A stretch of DNA of 64,000 bases from positions 1 through 64,000 of the forward strand of contig JABCZG010000020.1 in NCBI GenBank assembly GCA_013289835.1, written 5' to 3'. The stretch comes from Acidobacteriota bacterium. Lineage in GTDB: Bacteria; Acidobacteriota; Terriglobia; Acidiferrales; UBA7541. The translations under genes were made by a program, and so were the position numbers. The notes under the pieces were generated by a model that did not search any database, was not told the DNA's origin, and saw only the letters and a list, made by a program, of their open reading frames with translations. Positions 25,421 to 34,685 of this stretch are shown here, piece by piece. How positions within the stretch are numbered: the first letter of the stretch is position 1; every line of letters starts with the position of its first letter.

Positions 25421-25702
25421 CTAAATAATCTCGACTGCCTGGTTGATCAAGAACGAGCCAAGGATATCGTCGGCTTCATCCAGAACTTTTTGGAGCATTT
25501 CTCGTACGTGCTTCTCTTCATTCGAAAGCGTCACGACTCCCACCACCGATCGCTGCCACGCCTCGTGATGCTCCAACTCCGCCACGGCAACGTTGAAATC
25601 GCGGCGCAACTTGTCCTTCAAGCTGCGAAGCACCTGCCGCTTGTCCTTCAACGATTGCGCGTCTGGGATATGCAGCTCGAGAGTAAGCAGGCCGACCGGC
25701 AT
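25421..25702 (-). CDS. DUF503 (YlxP-like) protein
   Basis: A 93-residue protein of the DUF503 family: LLTLELHIPDAQSLKDKRQVLRSLKDKLRRDFNVAVAELEHHEAWQRSVVGVV. In Firmicutes the homologue YlxP is encoded between infB and rbfA, as here, and has been linked to ribosome assembly. The gene lies 26 nt after infB, so its operon membership is clear even though its biochemical role is not. Confidence 0.93.
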   Translation of the reverse strand: MPVGLLTLELHIPDAQSLKDKRQVLRSLKDKLRRDFNVAVAELEHHEAWQRSVVGVVTLSNEEKHVREMLQKVLDEADDILGSFLINQAVEII

Positions 25703-25728
25703 GAGCGGCTCCGCGGGTCCGTTAGCAG

Positions 25729-28659
25729 TTATTTGCGCGACATCGCCGCGGGCGTGCTCTTCTCAGCGGCTTCCGCGGCGCTCATCTTCGTCACGCTGAA
25801 ACATTCCAGGATGTCGCCAACCTTGACGTCGTTGAAATTCGCGACGCCGGCGCCGCATTCGAATCCGGTGCGCACTTCGCTGGCGTCATCCTTGAAGCGC
25901 TTCAAGGAACTCAGCTTCGACGTGTAGATCACCGCTCCGTCGCGAAGTACGCGGACTTGCGCGTCGCGCTTCAGCACGCCATCCACTACGTAGCAGCCCG
26001 CCACGGTTCCCGCGCCCTTGACGCGGAACGTGTTGCGCACTTCCGCGCGGCCCAGATACGTTTCCGTGACGACCGGCTCAAGCAGGCCTTCCATGGCTTT
26101 CTTAAGTTCGTCGGAAACTTCGTAGATGATGTTGTGCGTGCGGATGTCCACGTGTTCTTGCTGCGCCAGGTCCAGGGCCTTGCGGTCCGGACGCACGCCG
26201 AAGGCGATGACGATGGCTCCGGACGCGGACGCCAGCAAAACGTCATTCTCTGTGACCGCTCCAACGCCCGAGCCGATAATCTTCAGCTTCACCTGGTCGG
26301 TCGAAAGCTTGGGCAACATTTCGCTGAGAACCTCCACGGAGCCTTGCACGTCGCCCTTGATGACGATTCCCAGTTCCTTGACGTCGCCGGCTTTCAATTG
26401 CTCGTGGAGCTGGTCGAGCGTGATGCGCGAACCGCTGATGCGGGCCATTGCCGCGTCGCGCTGCTTGCCTTGGCGGTATTCGACGATGTGCCGCGCCTTG
26501 GCTTCGTCGGTGACCTGGAAGAGGTCGCCTGCATCGGGGACGCCCTGCAAGCCAAGCACTTCGACGGGAGTTGATGGCGGCGCATCTTTCACGACTCTGC
26601 CGCGATCGTCAAACATCGCGCGGACTTTGCCGAAAACCGAGCCGCAGATGAAGAAGTCTCCGGCGTTGAGCGTGCCATTTTGCACGAGGATGGTGGCGAC
26701 TGGGCCGCGTCCTTTATCCACGCGCGATTCGAGCACCGTGCCGGTCGCAGGGGCGTCGGGATTGGCCTTCAGTTCGCGCAGGTCGGCGACGAGCAAAATC
26801 GTTTCGAGAAGTTTCTCGATGCCCTTCTTCTGCTTTGCGGAAACTTCCACGAATTCCGTGTCTCCGCCCCATTCCGCGGGCATTAGGGCCACTTCGGACA
26901 ATTGGCGCTTGACGCGGTCCACTTGCGCTTCGGGTTTGTCAATCTTGTTGATGGCCACGATGATGGGCACTTTCGCGGCCTTGGCGTGGTCAATTGCTTC
27001 TTTCGTTTGCGGCATCACGCCGTCGTCGGCGGCAACAACCAGCACCACGATGTCCGTGACTTTCGCGCCGCGCGCGCGCATGCGCGTGAACGCTTCGTGA
27101 CCGGGCGTATCCACGAACACGACGGCACGCTCGTTGACCATGACTTTGTACGCGCCGATGTGTTGCGTGATTCCGCCCGCTTCGCCCGCCGCGACATCCG
27201 CCTGGCGGATGGCATCGAGCAAGCTCGTCTTGCCGTGGTCCACGTGACCCATGACGGTCACGACCGGCGGCCGCGGCTTCAAACTTTCCTTGGTCTCTTC
27301 CTTCGCGACTTCGAGCACCATCTCTTCTTCGAGAGACACGACGCTCACGACGCCACTGAAGGCTTCCGCGAGAGTGGTGGCTGTCGGCACGTCCAGAGCC
27401 TGGTTGATGCTGGCGAAAACGCCGCGGTCCAGCAGGTTCTTCAAAAGCTCCTTGGCGCGCACGTCCAATTTTTCCGCGAGTTCGCGAATGGTGATGCCTT
27501 CGGTGATGGTCACTTCGCGCGGGGCACGCGGTTCCGGCGGAGCGATGACTGCGGCTACGCTACGTCCGGCGCCTGGACGCTGGCGCGTGGGGTGCAGCTT
27601 GCGCTCGCCCTCTTGTTCACGTTTGTCTACGACTGGGCGTTGGCGCTGCGGCGGTTTGCGCGTGTACAGCGGCTTGCCGGGCTCCGCCTTGGGCGGCAAT
27701 TTTTCTGGGAACGGCGGCAGCATGCCGGGACGGCCCGGCGCACGGGGCCCGGGGCGCGTGCCGGTGGGCAACGAACCTCGGCGCTGTTCAAAGGGACGGC
27801 TCGGCGCTCCTCCAGGACCTCCAGGTCCACCGGAGCGCGGGGTGAACGGCCGACCTTGGCCGGGTTGCTGCGGGCGCATCGGCTGGCCCGGGCGAGGGCC
27901 GCTCGGGCGTGAATCTCGCGAAGCGTCAGGCATTGGACCGCGATTGCCAGTCGGCAAAGGTCCACGATTTCCAGTTGGCAAAGGCCGCGAGGGAGCGCCG
28001 GGGCGCGCCGGGGCACCGGGACGAGTGGGAGAACCAGGACGAGACGGAGCACCAGGACGGGCTGGAGCAGCGCCGGGCGCGGCAGCTGCGGGGCGCACTA
28101 CGGACGGCTGGCCGGAAGGCGCGACGGGCCGTGCTGCGGCAGGGGCGGATGGTTGAGCTGCGGGGGCAGGGGGACGAATTGGCGTTGGCGCAGGCGCACT
28201 AGGGGCCGGCGCAGAGGGCTTCGCTGCAGCCGGCGCGACAGGGGCTGGTGCGGGGGGCTTAGGCACAACCGGTGCAGCGGCGGGAGCAGCAGCCGCAGGC
28301 GCTACCGGCGCTGCGGGCTTGGCGATCGGTGTTACAGGCGCAACTGGTTTTGCAAGAGCGGGCGCAACGCTGGCTTGTGGAGGAGGGGCAGGCGCGGCTG
28401 CGGGCCTCATCCGCGCGGCTTTCGCCGCAGCATCCCTGGCGTCCTTCTCCGCTTTGGCGTTGGCTTCGGCAACCGCTTCGGCTTCTGCTTGTCCCAGGAG
28501 ATTCTTGCGAACCTTCTCGGCGACATCCACGGGGATGGAGCTCGAGTGCGTTTTCTTTTCGGTTACCCCGTACCCGGGCAAAAGGTCAATGATGGCTTTC
28601 GCCTTGACCTCGAGTTCGCGGGCCAGCTCGTTGATTCGGACTTGATTTGCGTCGGTCAT
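25729..28659 (-). CDS. infB: Translation initiation factor IF-2
   Basis: A 976-residue GTPase that brings initiator tRNA to the 30S subunit. The N-terminal IF2_N segment (VRINELARELEVKAKAIIDLL) is followed by a ~300-residue Ala/Pro/Gly/Arg-rich linker with short tandem repeats (LPTGNRGP twice, RPGAP units), then a second IF2_N-like module (ITIREL AEKLDVRAKELLKNL). The G domain has G1 GHVDHGKTS near residue 470, G3 DTPGHEAF and G4 NKID, followed by domains II, III and the C-terminal fMet-tRNA-binding domain. The disordered linker is unusually long. It starts 8 nt after nusA. Confidence 0.96.
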   Translation of the reverse strand: MTDANQVRINELARELEVKAKAIIDLLPGYGVTEKKTHSSSIPVDVAEKVRKNLLGQAEAEAVAEANAKAEKDARDAAAKAARMRPAAAPAPPPQASVAPALAKPVAPVTPIAKPAAPVAPAAAAPAAAPVVPKPPAPAPVAPAAAKPSAPAPSAPAPTPIRPPAPAAQPSAPAAARPVAPSGQPSVVRPAAAAPGAAPARPGAPSRPGSPTRPGAPARPGAPSRPLPTGNRGPLPTGNRGPMPDASRDSRPSGPRPGQPMRPQQPGQGRPFTPRSGGPGGPGGAPSRPFEQRRGSLPTGTRPGPRAPGRPGMLPPFPEKLPPKAEPGKPLYTRKPPQRQRPVVDKREQEGERKLHPTRQRPGAGRSVAAVIAPPEPRAPREVTITEGITIRELAEKLDVRAKELLKNLLDRGVFASINQALDVPTATTLAEAFSGVVSVVSLEEEMVLEVAKEETKESLKPRPPVVTVMGHVDHGKTSLLDAIRQADVAAGEAGGITQHIGAYKVMVNERAVVFVDTPGHEAFTRMRARGAKVTDIVVLVVAADDGVMPQTKEAIDHAKAAKVPIIVAINKIDKPEAQVDRVKRQLSEVALMPAEWGGDTEFVEVSAKQKKGIEKLLETILLVADLRELKANPDAPATGTVLESRVDKGRGPVATILVQNGTLNAGDFFICGSVFGKVRAMFDDRGRVVKDAPPSTPVEVLGLQGVPDAGDLFQVTDEAKARHIVEYRQGKQRDAAMARISGSRITLDQLHEQLKAGDVKELGIVIKGDVQGSVEVLSEMLPKLSTDQVKLKIIGSGVGAVTENDVLLASASGAIVIAFGVRPDRKALDLAQQEHVDIRTHNIIYEVSDELKKAMEGLLEPVVTETYLGRAEVRNTFRVKGAGTVAGCYVVDGVLKRDAQVRVLRDGAVIYTSKLSSLKRFKDDASEVRTGFECGAGVANFNDVKVGDILECFSVTKMSAAEAAEKSTPAAMSRK

Positions 28660-28667
28660 GAATCCTT

Positions 28668-30185
28668 TTAAGACTTTGCCTCTTCCGCTTTCTCCGCATC
28701 CTTGTTGCTGTCAGCGGGCGCGGCCTCGGCGGCGTTTTCTTCCGCCACCGGCGTTTCTTCGGCTGCTTGCGAAGCTTCTTCGGTTTCTTGCGGCGCTTCG
28801 ACGCTTGCAGGAGTCTCTGTAGTCTCTACAGCTGCAGCTTCGCCTTCTTCCGCAGGAGCGTCCGTGGTCGCAGCAGCTTCGTCCGTGGCCGCAGCGGCTT
28901 CGCCCGTCGCGGCGGCAGTTTCCGTGCCGCCTTCGTAGAAGCGGTTCACCGCCTGATAAATCTTGTCCACCATCTTTTCGCCGATGCCCGGAATCTCCAT
29001 CAACTGTTCGGGCGTCATCCCGGCGAGCTTCTCGACGGAGGTAATCCCCGCGGCTTCGATTTTCTCGATGGTCTTCGCACCCACGCCGGCCAGCGAGGTC
29101 AAAGGCGTCGCCGGCGCGGTCAGAGCGGTCATTTGCTCTTCGATTTCCTGGCGCTTCTCTTCCTCGCTCTTGATGTCAATGTCCCAGCCGATGAGCTTGC
29201 TGGCCAGGCGGACGTTCTGCCCCTTCTTGCCGATGGCCAGGGAAAGCTGGGAATCCTCGACGATCACTTCGAGCTTTTTATTTTCCGGGTCGGTGATTTG
29301 CACGCGCGTCACCTTCGCCGGGCTGAGCGCTTTCTGCGCAAACGCCACCGTCTCTTCGTTGTAGGGGATAATGTCGATTTTTTCGCCGCGCAACTCGCGG
29401 ATAATCGATTGCACGCGCATGCCCTTCATGCCTACGCACGCGCCCACGGGATCCACGTCCTTGTCGCGGCTCGCCACTGCTACTTTCGTGCGTTCGCCGG
29501 CTTCGCGGGCTGCAAAGCGGATCTGCACCGTGCCGTCGTAAATTTCCGGCACTTCCATTTCGAACAGACGCTGCACCAAGCTGGCATCCGCGCGCGAAAC
29601 GATCACTTGCGGCCCCTTTGCCGCGCGGTCCACCATCTTGATCACCACGCGCAGACGCTCGCCGATATTGTAGGTTTCCAGCTTCGATTGCTCGCGCTTC
29701 GGCAGCCGCGCTTCCGTGCGTCCCATGTCCACGATCAGGTCCGGGCCTTCGGCGCGCTTGACGATCACGGTCACCAACTCGCCGACGCGCGTATGGTATT
29801 CGTTGAAAATCGTGTCGCGCTCGGCCTCGCGCACTTTCTGCAGAATTACCTGCTTCGCCGTTTGCGCCGCGATGCGCCCCAGGACGTCCGTGGGCTTCGC
29901 CGTTACAATCTCCGTGCCCACTTCCGCCGCCGGATTCTTTTTCTTCGCTTCCGCCAGGGTGACTTCTTTCTTCGGGTCGGTCACTTCCTCAACGACGGTG
30001 TACACCGAATACACGTCCACCTGCCCGGTTTCCTGGTTGAACTTCGCGCGGAGGTCTTCTTCCGTCTTGTAATATTTCCGCGCCGCCACCACCATCGCGT
30101 CTTCAATCGCAGACACCACGACTTCCGGCTCGATATGCTTCTCGCGGCTCAGCATTTCAATCTGTTGGTAGAGCAAATTCGCCAT
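28668..30185 (-). CDS. nusA: Transcription termination/antitermination factor NusA
   Basis: A 505-residue RNA polymerase-binding factor. Order: NusA N-terminal domain, S1 domain (VGELVTVIVKRAEGPDLIVDMGRTEARLP), KH1 and KH2 (SRDKDVDPVGACVGMKGMRVQSIIREL and LAIGKKGQNVRLASKLIGWDIDI), then one helix-hairpin-helix acidic-repeat-like module (LAGVGAKTIEKIEAAGI, IPGIGEKMVDKI), and a ~85-residue Ala/Glu-rich low-complexity tail. The tail is not part of the standard fold. It follows rimP by 143 nt that include a CTCTGTG-type repeat. Confidence 0.95.
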   Translation of the reverse strand: MANLLYQQIEMLSREKHIEPEVVVSAIEDAMVVAARKYYKTEEDLRAKFNQETGQVDVYSVYTVVEEVTDPKKEVTLAEAKKKNPAAEVGTEIVTAKPTDVLGRIAAQTAKQVILQKVREAERDTIFNEYHTRVGELVTVIVKRAEGPDLIVDMGRTEARLPKREQSKLETYNIGERLRVVIKMVDRAAKGPQVIVSRADASLVQRLFEMEVPEIYDGTVQIRFAAREAGERTKVAVASRDKDVDPVGACVGMKGMRVQSIIRELRGEKIDIIPYNEETVAFAQKALSPAKVTRVQITDPENKKLEVIVEDSQLSLAIGKKGQNVRLASKLIGWDIDIKSEEEKRQEIEEQMTALTAPATPLTSLAGVGAKTIEKIEAAGITSVEKLAGMTPEQLMEIPGIGEKMVDKIYQAVNRFYEGGTETAAATGEAAAATDEAAATTDAPAEEGEAAAVETTETPASVEAPQETEEASQAAEETPVAEENAAEAAPADSNKDAEKAEEAKS

Positions 30186-30328
30186 GTATCGTCCCTGAAA
30201 TCTCCGGTCCCTGATCCCGCAAGCCGCCTTCGCGTTTCGCGGCTATCTTTTCTCTGTGACCTCTGTGTCCTCAGCGCACTTTCTGTTAATTCTTTTTTCT
30301 GGCGCTTTCAGACAACTGAAAACTCTTC

Positions 30329-30859
30329 TCAAAACTCCACAACCAAATTCGCCTTGCGGATTGCCTCCAGCGGCACCTCAACCGTCCGCGCTTGCTTGCC
30401 CTGCAACTCCATGCGGACTTTCCCGTCCGCAAAACCGGCTAGCCGGCCCTCAAAATACTTTGCGTCACCGACCGGCTCGGCCGTCGAAATTTTCGCCAGC
30501 CGCCCTTTAAAGCGCTCGAAATCCGCCGGCTTTTTCAGCGCCCGGTCCATCCCCGGAGAACTTACTTCCAGGACGTATCCCGGCCCCGGAATCAGTTCTT
30601 CAACATCCAGGATCACGCTCAATTGCTGGCTGACGCGCTCGCAATCCGCGTGGCTGATCTTCGCGTACGGGTCACTTACGGTCTCTTCCCCGCCAATTTC
30701 CCCCGCCGCATCGCTCAACCGCGCCGCCGGCTTTGGCACCCGGTCGATATACACCCGCAGGAACCGCTGCTTGCCGATTTTCCATTCGACGTCAACGATT
30801 TCCAGGCCTTCCGAACGCGCTACCCGCTCGGCGGCATCCCGGATTTTCTCCAAATCCAA
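30329..30859 (-). CDS. rimP: Ribosome maturation factor RimP
   Basis: I set the start at TTG 30859 (176 residues, MDLEKIRDAAERVARSEG) because GGGGAG lies 7 nt upstream at 30867-30872 and the N-terminus then matches the family. RimP helps 30S subunit maturation. Motifs: LEIVDVEWKIGKQRFLRVYIDR, a ~25-residue insert, then SHADCERVSQQLSVILDVEELIPGPGYVLEVSSPGMDRALKKPADFERF. An upstream extension would read through the attenuator hairpin and is unlikely to be translated. It is the first gene of the operon. Confidence 0.93.
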   Translation of the reverse strand: MDLEKIRDAAERVARSEGLEIVDVEWKIGKQRFLRVYIDRVPKPAARLSDAAGEIGGEETVSDPYAKISHADCERVSQQLSVILDVEELIPGPGYVLEVSSPGMDRALKKPADFERFKGRLAKISTAEPVGDAKYFEGRLAGFADGKVRMELQGKQARTVEVPLEAIRKANLVVEF

Positions 30860-30912
30860 GCAGAGACTCCCCGACCTTCGCCGGTCCGCACTGCACTCCG
30901 TCCGGCGCCAAC

Positions 30913-30936
30913 AAAAAAGTGGGCTTGCGCCCACTT
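30913..30936 (-). terminator. Leader terminator (attenuator) ahead of rimP-nusA-infB
   Basis: On the minus strand AAGTGGGC (30917-30924) pairs with GCCCACTT (30929-30936) around 4 nt, and six Ts follow (30918-30913, partly in the stem). It lies about 25 nt past the predicted start of transcription and 54 nt before the rimP start, so readthrough would be needed for operon expression. Confidence 0.75.
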
Positions 30937-30967
30937 ATCCGTCCGACCCGCTTCAGAGCGAAAATAG

Positions 30968-30996
30968 AGTATATTCCCGCTGCACGGCAAAAGCAA
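30968..30996 (-). promoter_or_regulatory. Promoter of the rimP-nusA-infB operon
   Basis: Minus-strand TTGCTT (30996-30991), a 17-nt spacer and TATACT (30973-30968). The -10 is 5/6 to consensus, the -35 only 3/6. It lies between the phosphoesterase terminator and the attenuator hairpin. Confidence 0.6.
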
Positions 30997-31035
30997 GATA
31001 CGGGCCTTCTGAGCCTCACGAGTTCTTACATACCA

Positions 31036-31070
31036 GAAAAGAAGCGGCCAGGCTCGCAAAGCCTGGCCGC
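31036..31070 (-). terminator. Terminator of the phosphoesterase gene
   Basis: An 11-bp perfect stem GCGGCCAGGCT / AGCCTGGCCGC (31044-31070) with a 5-nt loop is followed on the minus strand by TTCTTTTC. It lies 27 nt after the stop codon at 31097. Confidence 0.82.
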
Positions 31071-31096
31071 CCTGTATTCCCTTCCGATGGAACAAC

Positions 31097-32743
31097 TTAC
31101 TTCGGCGTGCAATCCTGCGCCGGTGGTGGGACTGGCGTGATTGGCGTGCCGGACGACGGTGCGCGGTCGAAGTCGAACATGTCTTCTAGCGTGTGCGCGT
31201 GCTGGTCACGCTTGGTCAAATGGAGCCTGGTGGCAATCATGTCATCGTTGTCATTGTCGCTGTCTTCGTCCACGCTCGCCGCAAAGCTCAAGAAGCGCTT
31301 TTCGATGAACGCCAAAATCGAGGTGTGGTCGCCAATCGTGTGAGAAACGTAATGGAGCTTGGAGAATGGCGACACCGCCAGGAAGGGCACGCGCACGCCG
31401 AGTTGATCGAACGACGCGCAGTCATCCGGATACGGCCCGGCCGGATTGGTGGTGAATTCCGGGCAGAGCTTGCCGGCATCAATTACTGTCGTGTCCGTCG
31501 TGCTTAGAAGGTTCTGGCTGCACTCCGCTCCGCCGCCCGGTTGCAGGCTCAACGGCACGTTGGAAAGATCGGCGCACTGTCCGGGGAAGATGCCGTCCGG
31601 AGTCCTTGCGTGCCCTTGCGGAGCCGCGGGCGACGCCACGTGGTCGTAGTAACCACCGTGTTCGTCGTAGGTGATGAATATGACGGAGTCATTCCAGAAG
31701 GGACCATTGCGCACCGCGCTGAGTACCTGTGAAACGTAGGCCTGCCCGCGCTGGATGTCTGTCGGCGGATGCTCGTCATTTTCCGACGCGATTCCGAAGA
31801 GACCGAAATTTGGATCCACGAAGGACACGCTCGGCAACGGACCCACGCCGGGCACGCCACTGGCCTGCGCGAGGAACAATTTCAACGGGAGGAAATGCGG
31901 ATCGATGGCCGTCGCGCTGAATGGACGGAATGCTCCGCCCTGCGGTGCGTCCTGGAAATAGTCGGCCCAGGTGACATTATTCTTGTCGAAGAGGTCGAAA
32001 ATTGTTCCGGTAATGGGCTTGTATCCGCCAACTGGGGGAAACGTGTCGCTGGTGGTCAGATGCCCGAAAGAAGTGGCGGCTGCCAGGTACGAGCGGTTCG
32101 GAAACGTGGGACCGAGCACCGAGGCAAAATACCGGTCGTTCACTGCGAAGTTCGCCGCCAGGCCGTAATAGAACGGAATATCGTCCTGCGTGTAAAAGCC
32201 CATGGTTTGATCTTCCGTCGGGCTTTCCACTCCGTTGTCCAGCTGCTCGGTGGCGTCGTTCACGCGCACAAATCCGTTATCGTCGGGATCGCGCAGAGTA
32301 TTATTGGGGTGGAAAAAATTCACTTCTTCGTGGGTTTCGAACCAGGAATGATTCAGGTCCGGAGCCGCGCAGCGCTTCGGATCGTGAAACGAGAATACTA
32401 CGCTCCCGTCCTCTTCGCGGTTGGAATTGAAGCACGTGAGCGTGCCGTCTTGGTTCACCTTGCAAGCCAGCCCATCCACGCAATCGTGGTCGTCTTTGCG
32501 GCACCCGCCGATTCCGTTGCGGTAGGGACTTCCCGGCGCATAAGCCAAGGCGCCAAAATAATTATCGAAGGAATGGTTCTCCTGCATGATGACGATGATG
32601 TGCTTGACCTTGCTTAGATCGCCGTCAGCCCTCACGGGCTTCGCCGCCAGCAGTCCGAGCAATAACGGCAGCACCAGCGCTGCCCGCAGAATTCCTCGCA
32701 GTCCCCACAATGTAATTCGTTCTAAAATCTGAAAATTACGCAT
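31097..32743 (-). CDS. Exported phosphoesterase (phospholipase C / acid phosphatase AcpA family)
   Basis: From ATG 32743 (AAAGG 8 nt upstream; an in-frame GTG at 32752 is the alternative) the product is 548 residues. A signal peptide (GILRAALVLPLLLGLLAAKPVRA) is followed by the PF04185 phosphoesterase domain: HIIVIMQENHSFDNYFG with the catalytic metal-binding Asn/His, HSWFETHEEVN, GFYTQDDIPFYYGLAANFAVNDRYF, GPTFPNRSYLAAATSFG, TYDEHGGYYDHVASP and RVPFLAVSPFSK. Members hydrolyse phospholipids or phosphomonoesters outside the cytoplasm. Paired Cys in the GGCRKDDHDCVDGLACKVNQ stretch suggest disulfides. Confidence 0.92.
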   Translation of the reverse strand: MRNFQILERITLWGLRGILRAALVLPLLLGLLAAKPVRADGDLSKVKHIIVIMQENHSFDNYFGALAYAPGSPYRNGIGGCRKDDHDCVDGLACKVNQDGTLTCFNSNREEDGSVVFSFHDPKRCAAPDLNHSWFETHEEVNFFHPNNTLRDPDDNGFVRVNDATEQLDNGVESPTEDQTMGFYTQDDIPFYYGLAANFAVNDRYFASVLGPTFPNRSYLAAATSFGHLTTSDTFPPVGGYKPITGTIFDLFDKNNVTWADYFQDAPQGGAFRPFSATAIDPHFLPLKLFLAQASGVPGVGPLPSVSFVDPNFGLFGIASENDEHPPTDIQRGQAYVSQVLSAVRNGPFWNDSVIFITYDEHGGYYDHVASPAAPQGHARTPDGIFPGQCADLSNVPLSLQPGGGAECSQNLLSTTDTTVIDAGKLCPEFTTNPAGPYPDDCASFDQLGVRVPFLAVSPFSKLHYVSHTIGDHTSILAFIEKRFLSFAASVDEDSDNDNDDMIATRLHLTKRDQHAHTLEDMFDFDRAPSSGTPITPVPPPAQDCTPK

Positions 32744-33011
32744 CGGTCGCACCTTTCCCGTTCTCGTCTCGGGCCAGGGCGTTCCTGCCGCCCTCTGCCC
32801 TCAGGGATAAGACCGCCCGCCGTGCGAATTTGCGATGAACAGTTGGAGAACATTCTGTAACTCGGTAATTGCTGGATGGACGTAGCGAAATCCTTGGCGA
32901 GCCGGAGATTGTGATGTCGTACTTCGGGTCTCTTTTCAGACCTGACGTTGGAATTAGAATATGCGCCGAGCGCAAAGTCGTTCTTGGTCCAGGAGAAAAG
33001 CGGGCAGAAAC

Positions 33012-33041
33012 TTTACAGCAGCTCGTGTCTAGCCGTATAGT
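33012..33041 (+). promoter_or_regulatory. Promoter of the TPM / NTase-like / LemA operon
   Basis: TTTACA (33012-33017), an 18-nt spacer and TATAGT (33036-33041), each 5/6 to consensus, lie 28 nt before the TPM start. The rest of 32744-33011 shows no gene. Confidence 0.65.
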
Positions 33042-33068
33042 CGTTCGACGGCCACATTCCCGTACCGA

Positions 33069-33884
33069 ATGAAACAGTCCTCCCTCTTTCGAATCGCGCT
33101 GCTTCCCTGCCTGGTGCTCCTCGGAGCATGCCTCGGTTTCGCGGAAGACATTTCGAAAATCCATCCCACGGGTTATGTCACCGATCTAGCCGGAGTCGTC
33201 GCCACAAACACAAAGGCGCAACTGGAAGCGCTATGCACGGAAGTGGAGCAAAAAACCGGCGCGCAAATGGCGATTGTGACGGTCAATTCGCTCGATGACC
33301 GAAGCGTCGAAGACTACGCGGTGGATGTGTACAAACAGCTCGGTGTCGGAAGCAAGAAGGACAATCGCGGCGTGTTGCTCCTGGTCGCGCCGCACGAGCG
33401 CAAGTATCGCATTGAAGTCGGCTACGGACTCGAGCCGGTGATCAACGATGCGCGAGCCGGCGACGCTGGCCGCGCCATGGTGCCGTTTCTTCGGCAAGGA
33501 GACTACAGCAAGGCCACGGAAGCTGCCGCCTGGCAATTGGCAAACTACATTGCGGGAGATGCTGGCGTCACTCTGAGCGGCCAGCCTCCCGTAACGCACT
33601 ATCGGGACTCAGGCGGGCACGTGGGATTCCCCGTATTCTGGGTCATTCTGATTGTGATTATTTTCTTTCGCTTGATTGCCGGAATGTCTGGCCGCCCGGG
33701 CAGCGGAGCAGGCGGCAGCGGCTGCCTCTGGTTTCTCCTGGGCATGATGGCGGGCGGCGGGCCGGGGGGCCGGTCAGGAAGTAGCTGGGGCGGTGGTGGA
33801 GGTGGGGGTTTTGGTGGCGGCGGGGGATTTGGCGGGTTTGGCGGCGGGAGTAGTGGAGGCGGAGGCGCCTCCGGAAGTTGGTAG
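33069..33884 (+). CDS. TPM-domain (YgcG-like) exported membrane protein
   Basis: A 271-residue protein with a signal peptide or N-terminal anchor (MKQSSLFRIALLPCLVLLGACLGFAED), a TPM phosphatase-like domain (~30-170: VTDLAGVVATNTKAQLEALC, AIVTVNSLDDRSVEDYAVDVYKQLGVG, NRGVLLLVAPHERKYRIEVGYGLEPVINDA), one transmembrane helix (FPVFWVILIVIIFFRLIAG) and a Gly/Ser-rich tail (GGGGFGGGGGFG). This is the YgcG architecture commonly encoded beside LemA, as is the case here two genes downstream. Function in the family is poorly defined (photosystem repair TPM in plants). Confidence 0.88.
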   Translation: MKQSSLFRIALLPCLVLLGACLGFAEDISKIHPTGYVTDLAGVVATNTKAQLEALCTEVEQKTGAQMAIVTVNSLDDRSVEDYAVDVYKQLGVGSKKDNRGVLLLVAPHERKYRIEVGYGLEPVINDARAGDAGRAMVPFLRQGDYSKATEAAAWQLANYIAGDAGVTLSGQPPVTHYRDSGGHVGFPVFWVILIVIIFFRLIAGMSGRPGSGAGGSGCLWFLLGMMAGGGPGGRSGSSWGGGGGGGFGGGGGFGGFGGGSSGGGGASGSW

Positions 33885-33910
33885 CACGCAAGGAAAGGAA
33901 CGCAACAGAA

Positions 33911-34663
33911 ATGCTTTCCACGGATGCAAAACTATCGGAATTGGTGAACCGGCTGAAGGAATTCGCGGCGGCGAATCTCGAGTGCGTCATTTTGTTCGGT
34001 TCGGCGGCACGCGGCGATTTCCGCACGGGATTTTCGGATCTCAATGTCGCCTGCATTCTGCACTCCCTCAGCGTGGAAGAATTGGGCCGCCTGGCGCACG
34101 TAGTGAAGTGGTGGTGCGTGGACCAGAAGGAACCCGCGCCTCTTTTCTTCACCAGAGATGAGTTGCATCAGGCTGCCGACGTTTTTTCCATCGAGATTCT
34201 CGATATGAAGCACGGCCGGCGCGTGCTGTATGGAAAAGACGTCGTCGCGGAAATTGAAGTGCCCATGAATCTTCATCGCGTGCAGATCGAACACGACCTG
34301 CGTACGATGATCTTGAAGCTGCGGCAGCAGTATCTGCGCGCGCCGGGCAATGCCAAAGAGCTCACCCCGGTCCTGCGCAAATCGTTCTCCGGCGTGCTGA
34401 CGCTTCTGCGCCACGCGGTGATGGCCTTCGGCGAGGAACCGCCGGCAACGCCGCATGAGATCATTGCGCGTGCCGTGGCGCTGACAGGATCCGATACGGC
34501 GGCCTTCAACGCCCTGCTGAAACTTCGTGAAACCGGAGAATTCCACGGCGAAATTGTTCCCGCCTATGGTGCGTATTTAAATGCATTGGAAAAAGTTTCG
34601 AGCGCGCTGGACAAACATCTCCCCAAGCGGGAATGGCAGCGCGTAAAGAATGCCCATTCGTGA
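33911..34663 (+). CDS. Nucleotidyltransferase-fold protein with altered DxD motif
   Basis: From ATG 33911 (AGGAA 11 nt upstream) the product is 250 residues. The N-terminal part is a MNT/KNT-type nucleotidyltransferase fold: LECVILFGSAARGDFRTGFSDLNVACIL, where G30-S31 is intact but the metal-binding D-x-D reads D43-L-N45. The second aspartate is replaced, so catalysis may be impaired. The C-terminal ~150 residues are helical and HEPN-like in length but lack a clear R-x4-6-H motif. It lies between the TPM and LemA genes in one operon, an unusual companion for that pair. An in-frame TTG at 33878 is an alternative start. Confidence 0.75.
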   Translation: MLSTDAKLSELVNRLKEFAAANLECVILFGSAARGDFRTGFSDLNVACILHSLSVEELGRLAHVVKWWCVDQKEPAPLFFTRDELHQAADVFSIEILDMKHGRRVLYGKDVVAEIEVPMNLHRVQIEHDLRTMILKLRQQYLRAPGNAKELTPVLRKSFSGVLTLLRHAVMAFGEEPPATPHEIIARAVALTGSDTAAFNALLKLRETGEFHGEIVPAYGAYLNALEKVSSALDKHLPKREWQRVKNAHS

Positions 34664-34685
34664 TCCTGAATCATTCGAGGTGCAT

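Noticed and set aside
28767..31343. An 858-codon open frame on the plus strand opposite nusA and rimP
   Set aside because: It lies antisense to two certain genes and has a biased, repetitive His/Arg/Phe composition without recognisable domains; GC-rich codon bias of the true genes explains it.
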